Source: JAIRTY01 sp050257395
Lineage (GTDB): Bacteria; Actinomycetota; Actinomycetes; Streptosporangiales; Streptosporangiaceae
Direction: 5' to 3'
Assembly: GCA_050257395.1 (NCBI GenBank)
Contig: JBLMWU010000226.1
Coordinates: forward strand, 1-39,453
Length of the DNA: 39,453 nucleotides
Shown here: positions 7,976 through 15,264 of the stretch, in pieces
Position numbering within the stretch: position 1 is the first letter of the stretch
Layout: each line of letters begins with the position of its first letter
Notes under the pieces: generated by a model
Told to the model about the DNA's origin: nothing
Databases searched by the model: none
The model's input: the letters and a program-made list of their open reading frames with translations, nothing else
Translations under genes and position numbers: made by a program

Positions 7976-8824
7976 TCACATCTCCGGGCCATCCAGGAGC
8001 AACCCGGCCAGGTCGCTCACGCCAGGCAGGACCAGGTGCGGGCGGCGGCCATCGGGGAGCTGGGCGAACGCGCTGGGCGTCCCGATCCCGGTGGCGACCG
8101 CGACGGCCAGTGCCCGGCCGCGGTGCGCCATCGCGGTCTCCAGCTCCGGGTCGTCCCCCACGACCACCAGGTCGGCGGGCCGCAGCCCGAGACGGCGGGC
8201 GGCGGTGCCCAGCGCGTGCCGGGACGGCTTGCCCACCACTTCCAGGCGGCAGCCGGTGACGCTGCGGATCATCGCCGAGATCGCCCGCGACGTGCCGATC
8301 GCCCGGCCGTCCCGGGTGGCGAAGAACACCGACTCCGAGCAGGAGTACAGCGCCGCGCCGCCCCACACCGCGTCGCACGCCGCCTCCAGCGTCTCCATCG
8401 TGAACTCCCGGAACCAGCCGGCCAGCACCGCGTCCGCCTGCTGCCCGCGGGCCGGCGGGACCACCTCGATGCCCGCCTCCCGCAGCGGGCCCGCCACGCC
8501 GTCGCCGCCCAGCACCATCACCCGCTGGTGGCCGCGGCGGGTGAACAGCTCGGCGGCGCTGGCAGCCGGGGTCAGCACCGCGTCGTCGGCCAGCGGGAAC
8601 CCGACCTCGCGCAGCGCCCGGGCGTACTCGCGGCCGGTCCGGTTGGTGCCGTTGGTGAACAGGACGAACGGGACCCCGCGGGCCGCCAGGGCGCCGGTCA
8701 GCTCCAGCGCGCCCGGCAGCAGCGTGTAGCCGTGGTTGGCGCGGTCGGTCAGCACCAGGGTGCCGTCCACGTCGAAGACGAACCCCCGGGCCGCGCGCAG
8801 CCGCGCCAGCGGTTCCGCGGTCAT
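7976..8824 (-). CDS. HAD-IIA (NagD-like) phosphatase
   Basis: This 282-residue protein is a haloacid dehalogenase-superfamily phosphatase with a C2 cap between motifs. Motif I is FDVDGTLV with the catalytic Asp18 and Asp20. Motif II lies in FVLFTNGTNRTG, Lys of motif III in EVVGKPSRHALG, and motif IV is VVVGDDPELETAMA. Relatives hydrolyse p-nitrophenyl phosphate, phosphoglycolate and nucleoside or sugar phosphates. The ATG follows the carboxyltransferase stop by 4 bases, so it is the last tightly linked gene of the carboxylase operon. This suggests it removes phosphate from a product, or clears a stray phosphorylated intermediate made by the PpsAB-like enzyme. This role is inferred from position. 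Confidence 0.87.
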   Translation of the reverse strand: MTAEPLARLRAARGFVFDVDGTLVLTDRANHGYTLLPGALELTGALAARGVPFVLFTNGTNRTGREYARALREVGFPLADDAVLTPAASAAELFTRRGHQRVMVLGGDGVAGPLREAGIEVVPPARGQQADAVLAGWFREFTMETLEAACDAVWGGAALYSCSESVFFATRDGRAIGTSRAISAMIRSVTGCRLEVVGKPSRHALGTAARRLGLRPADLVVVGDDPELETAMAHRGRALAVAVATGIGTPSAFAQLPDGRRPHLVLPGVSDLAGLLLDGPEM

Positions 8825-8828
8825 GCTC

Positions 8829-10322
8829 TCACCCGGCACGGGTGTCCTCCTGTCCGCCCGCCGGCCCGGCGCGCAGGTCCAGCCGGAACCCGGGCTTGCT
8901 GACCGCCACCCGGGCCGTCCCGGGCCGGGTGCGCAGGCCCGCCAGCAGGTCCAGGGTGGGCTGCAGGTCCGGGTTGTAGTGCCGCCGGGCCGGCCCGGCG
9001 GCGAGCATCGCGTCCACCTCGGCGGCGGGCATGACCGCGCGCAGCAGCATCTCCTCGTCACTGACGCGGGGGAAGCGGGCCCGCAGCTCGGCCACCCCGG
9101 GTGGCGGCGGCTCGGCCATCAGCTCCCGGGCCCGGGGCAGTGCCAGGATGCGGTCCTTCACGTTCTCGTCGACCGGCCTGGTGGGCCGGCCGAAGCTGCC
9201 CAGCACGTAGCGGATCACCTGGTCCGGCACGGCCGCGTAACGGCCCGTGCCGATCACGTTGTAGAGCGCCTGCGAGCACACGATCTGCGGGAACGGGGTG
9301 ACCATGATCGGGTACCCGAGCTCGGCGCGGACCCGGGACACCTCCTCGATGACGGCCTCGAACCGGCTTTCCAGCCCCAGCTCGGTGAGCTGGCGGCGCA
9401 TGGTGGTCATCACCCCGCCGGCCACCTGGTGGCGCAGGAACGCGGCGTCGTACTCCCGCGGCGTGCCGGCGGGGCGAGACTCGGCGGCCGCGAGCCGCCG
9501 GAAGTACCCCGCGGCCAGCGCCACCGCCCGGTCGTCCACGTCCACCCGGTGGCCGAGCTCGCGCAGGTTGGCCGCGGTCCGCTCGGCGTCCGGCAGCGAG
9601 GTGCCGCTGGCCAGCGGCCCGCAGCCGGTGTGCAGGACGCTGACCCCCAGGTCCGCCACGGTCAGGTAGCTGAGCGGGGACAGCCCGAGCGTGCAGTGCG
9701 AGTGCAGTTCCAGCGGCTTGCCGGCGAGCCGGCCGGCGACGGCGGGGATGAGGGTGCGGGCGCGCTCGGGGGTCAGCAGCCCGGCCGGGTCCTTGACGTA
9801 GACCCGGGTGATGTCCGGGCAGGCGGCCATGTCAGCCGCCAGGCCCGCGTAGAAGGCGTCGTCGTGGATCTCGCTGACCGTGTAGGTGAGCGCGCCGACG
9901 ATCTCCTGCCCGCCCGCGGCGGCGATCATCCCCGCGGTGCGGCGGACCGCGGTCATGTCGTGCATCGGGTCCAGCACGATGAAGCGGCTGATCCCGTTGG
10001 CCACCAGCCGGTCGTAGATGAGCTGCATCATCTCCTGGTGCGCGGTCTGCCAGGAGATGAAGCGGAACCCGGTGCCGATGAACTGCAGCGGCGTGCGCGG
10101 CATCCGCGCGTGGGCCAGCCGGATCCGCTCCCAGGGGTTCTCCCGGTGGGTGCGGACCGCCACCCCCATGTGGGTGCTGGAGGAGAAGTCCAGCGCGCGG
10201 AAGCCCGCCCGGTCCAGCACCGGGGCGATCTGCAGGATCTGCGGCGTGGTCAGCCCGGTCGCCCCCCACAGGCTCTGGTTGCCGTCCCGGATCGACACGT
10301 CCAGCAGGCCGATGTCAGCCAC
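8829..10322 (-). CDS. Biotin-dependent carboxyltransferase (pyruvate carboxylase/OadA/5S family)
   Basis: This 497-residue TIM-barrel protein moves CO2 from carboxybiotin to an organic acceptor. RDGNQSL near the start holds the metal-ligand Asp13 and Gln16. Arg57 in VAVRTHRENPWERI matches the substrate-binding Arg of pyruvate carboxylase. Lys177 in YVKDPAGLLTP is the lysine that is carbamylated at the metal site, and His207/His209 lie in HSHCTLGLSP. GTSLP near residue 240 keeps the proton-shuttling Thr. Two departures stand out: HSHC where relatives have HTHD, and TGFRFISWQTAHQ where they have the RGxNxxGY loop. This hints at a different acceptor. There is no fused biotinyl domain; the carrier is the separate protein at 11695. 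The start overlaps the biotin carboxylase end by 8 bases. Confidence 0.9.
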   Translation of the reverse strand: MADIGLLDVSIRDGNQSLWGATGLTTPQILQIAPVLDRAGFRALDFSSSTHMGVAVRTHRENPWERIRLAHARMPRTPLQFIGTGFRFISWQTAHQEMMQLIYDRLVANGISRFIVLDPMHDMTAVRRTAGMIAAAGGQEIVGALTYTVSEIHDDAFYAGLAADMAACPDITRVYVKDPAGLLTPERARTLIPAVAGRLAGKPLELHSHCTLGLSPLSYLTVADLGVSVLHTGCGPLASGTSLPDAERTAANLRELGHRVDVDDRAVALAAGYFRRLAAAESRPAGTPREYDAAFLRHQVAGGVMTTMRRQLTELGLESRFEAVIEEVSRVRAELGYPIMVTPFPQIVCSQALYNVIGTGRYAAVPDQVIRYVLGSFGRPTRPVDENVKDRILALPRARELMAEPPPPGVAELRARFPRVSDEEMLLRAVMPAAEVDAMLAAGPARRHYNPDLQPTLDLLAGLRTRPGTARVAVSKPGFRLDLRAGPAGGQEDTRAG

Positions 10323-11691
10323 CGGTGCCCGCCCCCGCCCCGGCCGTGGCCTGCATCCGGTCCAGCGCCGCGGCCAGGAACCCGGTGTCCACGGCGCCCG
10401 CGGTGAACGCGGGCTCGCGGCACAGCCCGGCGTGCATGCCGAGGTTCGTGCACACCCCGGCCAGCTCGCAGGCGGCCAGCGCCCGCTGGAGCAGGGCCAC
10501 CGCGGCGGGCCGGCCGGGCCCGCTCACGATGATCTTCGCGAGCAGCGAGTCGTAGTGCGGCGGCACCACCGACCCGGCCTGGATCCAGGTGTCCACCCGG
10601 ATGCCGCGGCCAGCCGGGAACACCGCCCTGGTCACGGTGCCGGGGCTGGGCCGGAACCCGTGCTGCCAGTCCTCGGCGTTGATCCGGCATTCGATCGCGT
10701 GGCCGGTCACCGTCACCTCGTCCTGCGCCAGCCGCAGCCGGCTGCCCTCGGCGACCGCGAGCTGCTCGGCGACCAGGTCCAGCCCGGTCACCGCCTCGGT
10801 CACCGGGTGCTCGACCTGGATCCGCGCGTTCATCTCCAGGAACCAGAACGCTCCCGCCCGCGGGTCGACCAGGAACTCCACCGTGCCCAGGCCCTGGTAG
10901 CGCAGCCGGGTGCCGAACGCGACCGCCGCGTGGTACATCGCCGCCCGCAGCGCCGGGTCCAGTCCCGGGGCGGGCGCCTCCTCGACGAGCTTCTGGTAGC
11001 GCCGCTGCACCGAGCAGTCCCGGTCGCCGAGGTGGATGACGGACTCCCCGTCGCCGAGCAGCTGGACCTCGACGTGCCGGGCCACCGGCACAAACCGTTC
11101 CAGGTAGATCCGCGGGTCCCCGAACGCGGCCCGGGCCTCGGCGATCGCCTGGCGGGCGGCCGCAGCCAGCTCGTGCGGCCCGGCGACCGGGCGCAGCCCG
11201 CGGCCGCCGCCGCCGCCCGCCGCCTTGATCAGCACCGGGTAGCCGATGCCGGCCGCGAGCGCCTGTGCGGCGGTCACGCCGCCGGCCTCCCCGCCGGGCA
11301 GCACCGGCAGCCCGGCCGCGGCGGCGTGCCTGCGGGCGGCCAGCTTGTCGCCGGCCGCCGCCAGCTGGCCGGGGGAAGGGCCGACGAACGTCAGCCCGGC
11401 GGCCGTGCACGCCCGCGCCAGCCCGGGGTTCTCCGCCAGGAAGCCGTACCCGGGGTGGACCGCGTCAGCGCCCGCCGCTGCCGCGGCCCGGATCACCGCG
11501 TCCACGCTGAGGTAGCTCTGCGCGGCCGGGGCCGGGCCCAGCCGCACGATCCGGTCCGCGAGCCGGGCGGGCACCGCGTCCGCGTCCGCGTCGGAGACCG
11601 CCAGCACGGTCTCGATGCCGAGCCGCTGGCAGGTGCGCACGATCCGGGCGGCGATCTCGCCCCGGTTCGCGACGAGGATGCGGCGCAGCAC
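10315..11691 (-). CDS. Biotin carboxylase subunit
   Basis: This 458-residue ATP-grasp enzyme carboxylates biotin on the carrier protein using ATP and bicarbonate. It opens with the typical RRILVANRGEIAARIVRTCQ; GYGFLAENP follows, then the glycine-rich ATP loop KAAGGGGGRGLRPV, and FLEMNARIQVEHPVTE with metal and catalytic Glu, Asn and Arg. CRINAEDWQHGFRPSPG closes the core. Length fits stand-alone AccC-type subunits. The start is GTG, 3 bases after the carrier protein stop. Its end overlaps the carboxyltransferase start, so the two are translationally coupled. It is a dedicated subunit for this operon rather than the housekeeping fatty-acid one, judging from its partners. Confidence 0.93.
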   Translation of the reverse strand: MLRRILVANRGEIAARIVRTCQRLGIETVLAVSDADADAVPARLADRIVRLGPAPAAQSYLSVDAVIRAAAAAGADAVHPGYGFLAENPGLARACTAAGLTFVGPSPGQLAAAGDKLAARRHAAAAGLPVLPGGEAGGVTAAQALAAGIGYPVLIKAAGGGGGRGLRPVAGPHELAAAARQAIAEARAAFGDPRIYLERFVPVARHVEVQLLGDGESVIHLGDRDCSVQRRYQKLVEEAPAPGLDPALRAAMYHAAVAFGTRLRYQGLGTVEFLVDPRAGAFWFLEMNARIQVEHPVTEAVTGLDLVAEQLAVAEGSRLRLAQDEVTVTGHAIECRINAEDWQHGFRPSPGTVTRAVFPAGRGIRVDTWIQAGSVVPPHYDSLLAKIIVSGPGRPAAVALLQRALAACELAGVCTNLGMHAGLCREPAFTAGAVDTGFLAAALDRMQATAGAGAGTGG

Positions 11692-11694
11692 CGG

Positions 11695-12195
11695 TCAGCC
11701 CGCCGCCGGGCGTACCCGCATCAGCACCGTGCCCTGCGGCGCGAACTGGCCGTCCGCCAGGCAGATCTCGGCAACCGTGCCGGTCACGCCCGCGTGCACG
11801 GCGTTCATGAGCTTCATCGTCTCGATGATGGCGACGACCGTGTCCTCCGCCACGGTGCTGCCGGTATCGACGAACGGGGCTGCGCCCGGCTCAGGCGCCC
11901 GGTAGAAGGTGCCGAGCAGCGGTGCCCGGACCTCCAGCAGGCCGTCGTGCGGGCCGGTGGCCGCGGGCCCCTGCGGTTCCTGTTCCGGCGCCGGGGCCGG
12001 CGCCGGAACAGGAACCTGGCTGTCCGGGCCGGCCGGCACCGGCTCGGACAGCAGCTGGCTCTCCTGCGCCCACACCCCGTCGCCCGCCCGCCGCAGCCGC
12101 AGCGAGAACCTGCTGGTCTCCAGCGTCACGTCGTCGTAGGGCAGGGAGTCGAGCAGGGCCAGGATGTCCTGCACGTCCTCGTGGCTCAGGGTCAC
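11695..12195 (-). CDS. Biotin carboxyl carrier protein
   Basis: This 166-residue protein has an N-terminal helical part, a Pro/Ala/Gln-rich flexible linker (about residues 57-80) and a C-terminal biotinyl domain. The biotinylated lysine is Lys128 in IIETMKLMN. APLLGTFYRAPEPGAAPFV before it matches the AccB type, including the thumb-bearing bacterial form. The N-terminus (EDVQDILALLDSLPYDDVTLE) resembles AccB docking segments. The start is GTG within a GTGA overlap with the end of the upstream PpsB-like gene, so translation is coupled. The linker codons contain a 42-base near-perfect palindrome (11975-12016). Confidence 0.92.
   Translation of the reverse strand: MTLSHEDVQDILALLDSLPYDDVTLETSRFSLRLRRAGDGVWAQESQLLSEPVPAGPDSQVPVPAPAPAPEQEPQGPAATGPHDGLLEVRAPLLGTFYRAPEPGAAPFVDTGSTVAEDTVVAIIETMKLMNAVHAGVTGTVAEICLADGQFAPQGTVLMRVRPAAG
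11975..12016. repeat. 42-base inverted repeat inside the carrier-protein linker
   Basis: Bases 11975-11994 are the exact reverse complement of 11997-12016, with only GG between them. A 20-bp perfect arm is far beyond chance even in GC-rich DNA. It encodes alternating Pro/Val/Ala residues and then Glu-Gln-Glu-Pro in the linker. As RNA it would form a very stable hairpin in the middle of the operon. Confidence 0.9.
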
Positions 12196-13286
12196 CGGGG
12201 TCCCCCGCCGGGCTGGCCGCTGAGCCGGGCCAGCACGTGGTCGAACGGCCGCGGCGCGGGCACCGCGGCCGGCCGGGCCCCGCGCGCTGACCACACCGTC
12301 TCCGGGCGGCTCTGCAGCAGGTGGATCCGGGCCGGGCCGCCGGCCCTGTCCTCGATGGCCCACTCGATGTCCTGCGCGGCGCCGTAGTGCTCGGCGACCT
12401 GGCGGCCGAGCGTGGCCAGCTCGCGGATCTCCTCGTCCCGCAGGCACGGGGCCTGCTGGAGCTCCGGCGGCACGTCCTGGACCCGCACGCCGGGGCCGGC
12501 CGCATCGCGCTGGTGGCGGCGCAGCTTGGCCGCCACCGTGCGCCTGACCACTTCCCCGGTTACCTTGCTCACCACGTAGGAGTCCGGGGTGACATCCCCG
12601 CTGACCAGCGCCGAGCCCAGGCCCCAGCTCGCCTCCAGCACGACCACCGAGGTGTCGCCGGTGACCGGGCTGCGGGTGAACATGACCCCGGCGCACCGCG
12701 GGTCGACCATGGCCTGCACCACCACGCCCATCGCCAGGCCCTCTTCCGGCAGTCCCTGGTGACGGCGGTAGGCGACCGACTCGACGCTGTAGAGGCTGGC
12801 CCAGCAGCGGCGGACGTGCGCGGCCACCTCATCCCCGCCTTGCACCCACAGGTAGGTGTCCTGCAGCCCGGCGTAGCTGGCGGCGGCGCTGTCCTCGCCG
12901 GTGGCGCTGGAGCGCACCGCGACCGGGGTGGCGTCCCCGGCAGAGCCGGTCTCCGCGTGCCCGCCCAGCGCGCGGTAGCTGGCGGCGATGGCCTCGTGCA
13001 CGCCGGCGGGCAGCGGCGCCCGCAGGATGCGGCCGCGCAGGCTGGCGGTCGCCGCCGCGATGGCGTCATGATCATCGGCCGCGAGCAGTTCCACCCGCCT
13101 GACCAGGGAGCCGTCCGGATCTGCCGCCCGCAGCACCCGCGCGAACGCCCCGGTGGTCACCGCGAAACCAGGCGGGACAGGGATGCCGGCCGCGGTGAGC
13201 TCGCCCAGCGCGGCCGCCTTGCCGCCGACCGCGGGCCGGTCGGCGGCGCTGACGGCGGTCAGGGGCCGGGCGAGCTGCTCCGTCAT
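12192..13286 (-). CDS. PpsB-like ATP-binding subunit of a two-part phosphotransferase
   Basis: This protein of about 364 residues is the ATP-binding (PEP synthase N-terminal) half of a dikinase. VGGKAAALGELTAAGIPVPPGF near the start, VRSSATGEDSAAASYAG, QAMVDPRCAGVMFTRSP and QDIEWAIE...LLQSRPET at the end are the family marks. It stops where the swivelling His domain would begin in a full-length PEP synthase; that domain is in the next gene upstream. Size and split match the 40-kDa beta subunit of phenylphosphate synthase. Two in-frame ATGs, 13304 and 13286, each begin the same 12-base repeat; the second is preferred because GGAG lies 9 bases ahead of it. Its stop overlaps the carrier-protein GTG. 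Confidence 0.88.
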   Translation of the reverse strand: MTEQLARPLTAVSAADRPAVGGKAAALGELTAAGIPVPPGFAVTTGAFARVLRAADPDGSLVRRVELLAADDHDAIAAATASLRGRILRAPLPAGVHEAIAASYRALGGHAETGSAGDATPVAVRSSATGEDSAAASYAGLQDTYLWVQGGDEVAAHVRRCWASLYSVESVAYRRHQGLPEEGLAMGVVVQAMVDPRCAGVMFTRSPVTGDTSVVVLEASWGLGSALVSGDVTPDSYVVSKVTGEVVRRTVAAKLRRHQRDAAGPGVRVQDVPPELQQAPCLRDEEIRELATLGRQVAEHYGAAQDIEWAIEDRAGGPARIHLLQSRPETVWSARGARPAAVPAPRPFDHVLARLSGQPGGGPR

Positions 13287-13314
13287 GGTGGCCTGCTCCG
13301 TCATCCAGCCGCGG

Positions 13315-15138
13315 TCAGTCCAGGATGGTGACGATGCCGCGGTCGCCGTCGACCCGCACCAGCTGGCCGGTCCTGATCCGCTTGGTCGCCTGGCCGGTGC
13401 CCACCACCGCTGGCATGCCGTACTCGCGGGCCACGATGGCCGCGTGCGACATGGTGCCGCCGATGTCGGACACCGCCGCCTTGATCTTGCCGAACACCGG
13501 TCCCCAGCTCGGCGCGGTGACCGGGCAGACCAGGATCTCCCCGTCGCGGATCTGGCCGATCTCGTTGACGTCGCGCAGCACCCGGGCGACACCCTCGGCG
13601 ATGCCGCCGGACGCGGCGTACCCGCGCACCTCCTTCTCGTCGCCCTCCGCGGACTGGCTGAACCAGGACTCGATCGTGTGCTGGGTGATGCCCCACAGCA
13701 TCTGCACCGCCGGGTCGTTGAGCGCTTCCGGCACCGGGCCCAGGGCGGGCGGCGGGGACCAATCCTTCAGCACCTCCACCATCCGCCTGCGCTCCGCCAC
13801 GATCGGCTGCCAGTGGGCGGCGCCGAGCGGCTCGCTGCCCGCGGCCCAGGCCAGCATCACGTCCGACAGGGCCTGGTCGATCTCGGTGTGGTGCAGGTGG
13901 AACACGTCGTCGGCGTCCGTGAGCACGCCCTTGGCCGCGAGCAGCTCACCGAACGCGCGGATCTTCTGGAAGAACCGGGTGGTGAACCAGTGCTCGCAGT
14001 AGAACTTGTGATCCTCGACGTAGGGGAAGACCAGCCGGCACAGGCCGAGCATCTGGTCGAATGCGGCCTGCTCCTCCTCGCTGGGCAGCAGGGCCCGGTA
14101 CTCGGACGCGATCCGGTCCCGCTCGGCCACCAGGGCCGGGGTGGGCCGGTCCAGGCTCTCGCCCGCCTGGACCTGGCGCACGTAGCGGGTCAGCGCCGCG
14201 AACGGGACCGCGAGGTTCTCGTTCCAGCTCAGGTGGTGATGGTAGAAACCGTCCCCGGTGGACACGTGGAACCAGGGCTCCCGGGCCTTCGCGAACTCGG
14301 CGAGCCAGGCCTGGCCCGCGTCGCCCCGGCCGGCCAGCGCGGACAGCACCGCGGCCGGGTCGCAGCCCTCGGGGAACTCGCCCGCCAGGCCGGAGTCCAC
14401 CGCCAGCCGGGCCAGCCGCTTGAGCTCGTCGTCGGGCCGGTACATGATCACGTCGATGCCCGCTACCATGCGGGCGACGGTCTGCTCGGAGATCTCCGGG
14501 AACGCCGTCTTGCAGAACTCGAAGAAGACGACGTAGGCGCCGTAGCCCAGCATCAGGAACTCGGTGTGGTGGTGCCACATCTTCGAGTACAGGTCGATGC
14601 AGCGGTGGAAGTTCTCCCGCACGTAGTGGTTCTGGGCCACCCCGGTCGACTCGGTGACCACCGCGGCGTCCTCGAACTCGGGCAGCTCCGGGACGGTGAT
14701 CGCCTCGATGTCGCGGATCAGCCCGGCCATCCGCTCCTTCCAGCCCTCGTACAGCTCGTTCCAGTTGCCGTAGTAGTAGCCGGCCCGCTCCTGGAAAATC
14801 TCTGCCCGGCGGCCGATCTCGGCGGGGTCGGTGACCGGGATGGCGGTGATGTAGACCCGCCCGTTCACGATCCGGTGCTCGATGCCGAGGGTGGTCGGCA
14901 GCACGAAGATGCGGGCGGTGTTGGCGCCGATCGCGGAGTAGGGGATTTCGGCGGTCAGGGTGTCGAAGACCGGCATCGGCTCCGGGAAATGCATCGAGTT
15001 GTAGAACCAGAACCGCTGGTCGTCGCCGGGCTGGAAGCGGGTGAAGTAGGGGTACATCGAGCGCCAGTTCTCGGCGCCCGGAACGTCCTCGATCTGGGAC
15101 GGCAGGGTGAAGCTGCGCTGCTTGTCACCTGACTCCAT
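13315..15138 (-). CDS. PpsA-like phosphohistidine subunit with acceptor-binding domain
   Basis: This 607-residue protein (about 68 kDa) ends in a PEP-utilising-enzyme mobile domain: GGTMSHAAIVAREYGMPAVV holds the phosphorylatable His565. Residues about 1-480 form a large, mostly helical part rich in aromatic residues (for instance WFYNSMHFPEPMP and YCEHWFTTRFFQ) that resembles acceptor-binding domains of phenylphosphate synthase alpha and rifampin phosphotransferase. There is no C-terminal PEP/pyruvate barrel, so the phosphate acceptor is probably not pyruvate. With the ATP-binding subunit at 12192 it should phosphorylate a small hydroxyl or enol compound. It is the first gene of the operon; the ATG has GGAGG 6 bases ahead. 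The third, CBS-domain subunit of phenylphosphate synthase is missing. Confidence 0.87.
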   Translation of the reverse strand: MESGDKQRSFTLPSQIEDVPGAENWRSMYPYFTRFQPGDDQRFWFYNSMHFPEPMPVFDTLTAEIPYSAIGANTARIFVLPTTLGIEHRIVNGRVYITAIPVTDPAEIGRRAEIFQERAGYYYGNWNELYEGWKERMAGLIRDIEAITVPELPEFEDAAVVTESTGVAQNHYVRENFHRCIDLYSKMWHHHTEFLMLGYGAYVVFFEFCKTAFPEISEQTVARMVAGIDVIMYRPDDELKRLARLAVDSGLAGEFPEGCDPAAVLSALAGRGDAGQAWLAEFAKAREPWFHVSTGDGFYHHHLSWNENLAVPFAALTRYVRQVQAGESLDRPTPALVAERDRIASEYRALLPSEEEQAAFDQMLGLCRLVFPYVEDHKFYCEHWFTTRFFQKIRAFGELLAAKGVLTDADDVFHLHHTEIDQALSDVMLAWAAGSEPLGAAHWQPIVAERRRMVEVLKDWSPPPALGPVPEALNDPAVQMLWGITQHTIESWFSQSAEGDEKEVRGYAASGGIAEGVARVLRDVNEIGQIRDGEILVCPVTAPSWGPVFGKIKAAVSDIGGTMSHAAIVAREYGMPAVVGTGQATKRIRTGQLVRVDGDRGIVTILD

Positions 15139-15209
15139 GAGTGCCTCCAGGGGGATTGAGCAGACGGTCGCATAGCCCGCTCAGGCAAGGCAAGGACAGA
15201 TTGATATCT

Positions 15210-15224
15210 TTTCGCCAGGTGAAA
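15210..15224. promoter_or_regulatory. Candidate IclR operator palindrome
   Basis: TTTCGCC-A-GGTGAAA is a 15-base palindrome with one mismatched pair, in an AT-richer patch of the 126-base gap between the divergent IclR gene and the phosphotransferase/carboxylase operon. IclR-family operators are often imperfect 15-base palindromes. Other bases in this gap show a GGCAA direct repeat at 15184-15193 but no clear promoter. Confidence 0.5.
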
Positions 15225-15264
15225 CGCTGCCCGGCTACGGCGCCCGGGCGGGAGCGGGGGAGCG

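Noticed and set aside
8829..12195. Ordinary acetyl- or propionyl-CoA carboxylase
   Set aside because: The carboxyltransferase is of the metal-dependent pyruvate carboxylase/5S type, not the crotonase-fold AccA/AccD/PccB type.
12192..15138. Rifampin phosphotransferase as the identity of the two phosphotransferase genes
   Set aside because: That enzyme is a single chain of three domains. Here the parts are split into two genes and sit in a carboxylase operon with an IclR regulator, which fits metabolism better than drug resistance.
7976..15138. Acetone or acetophenone carboxylase proper
   Set aside because: Those enzymes have hydantoinase-like large subunits. None is present; the carboxylase here is the biotin type.
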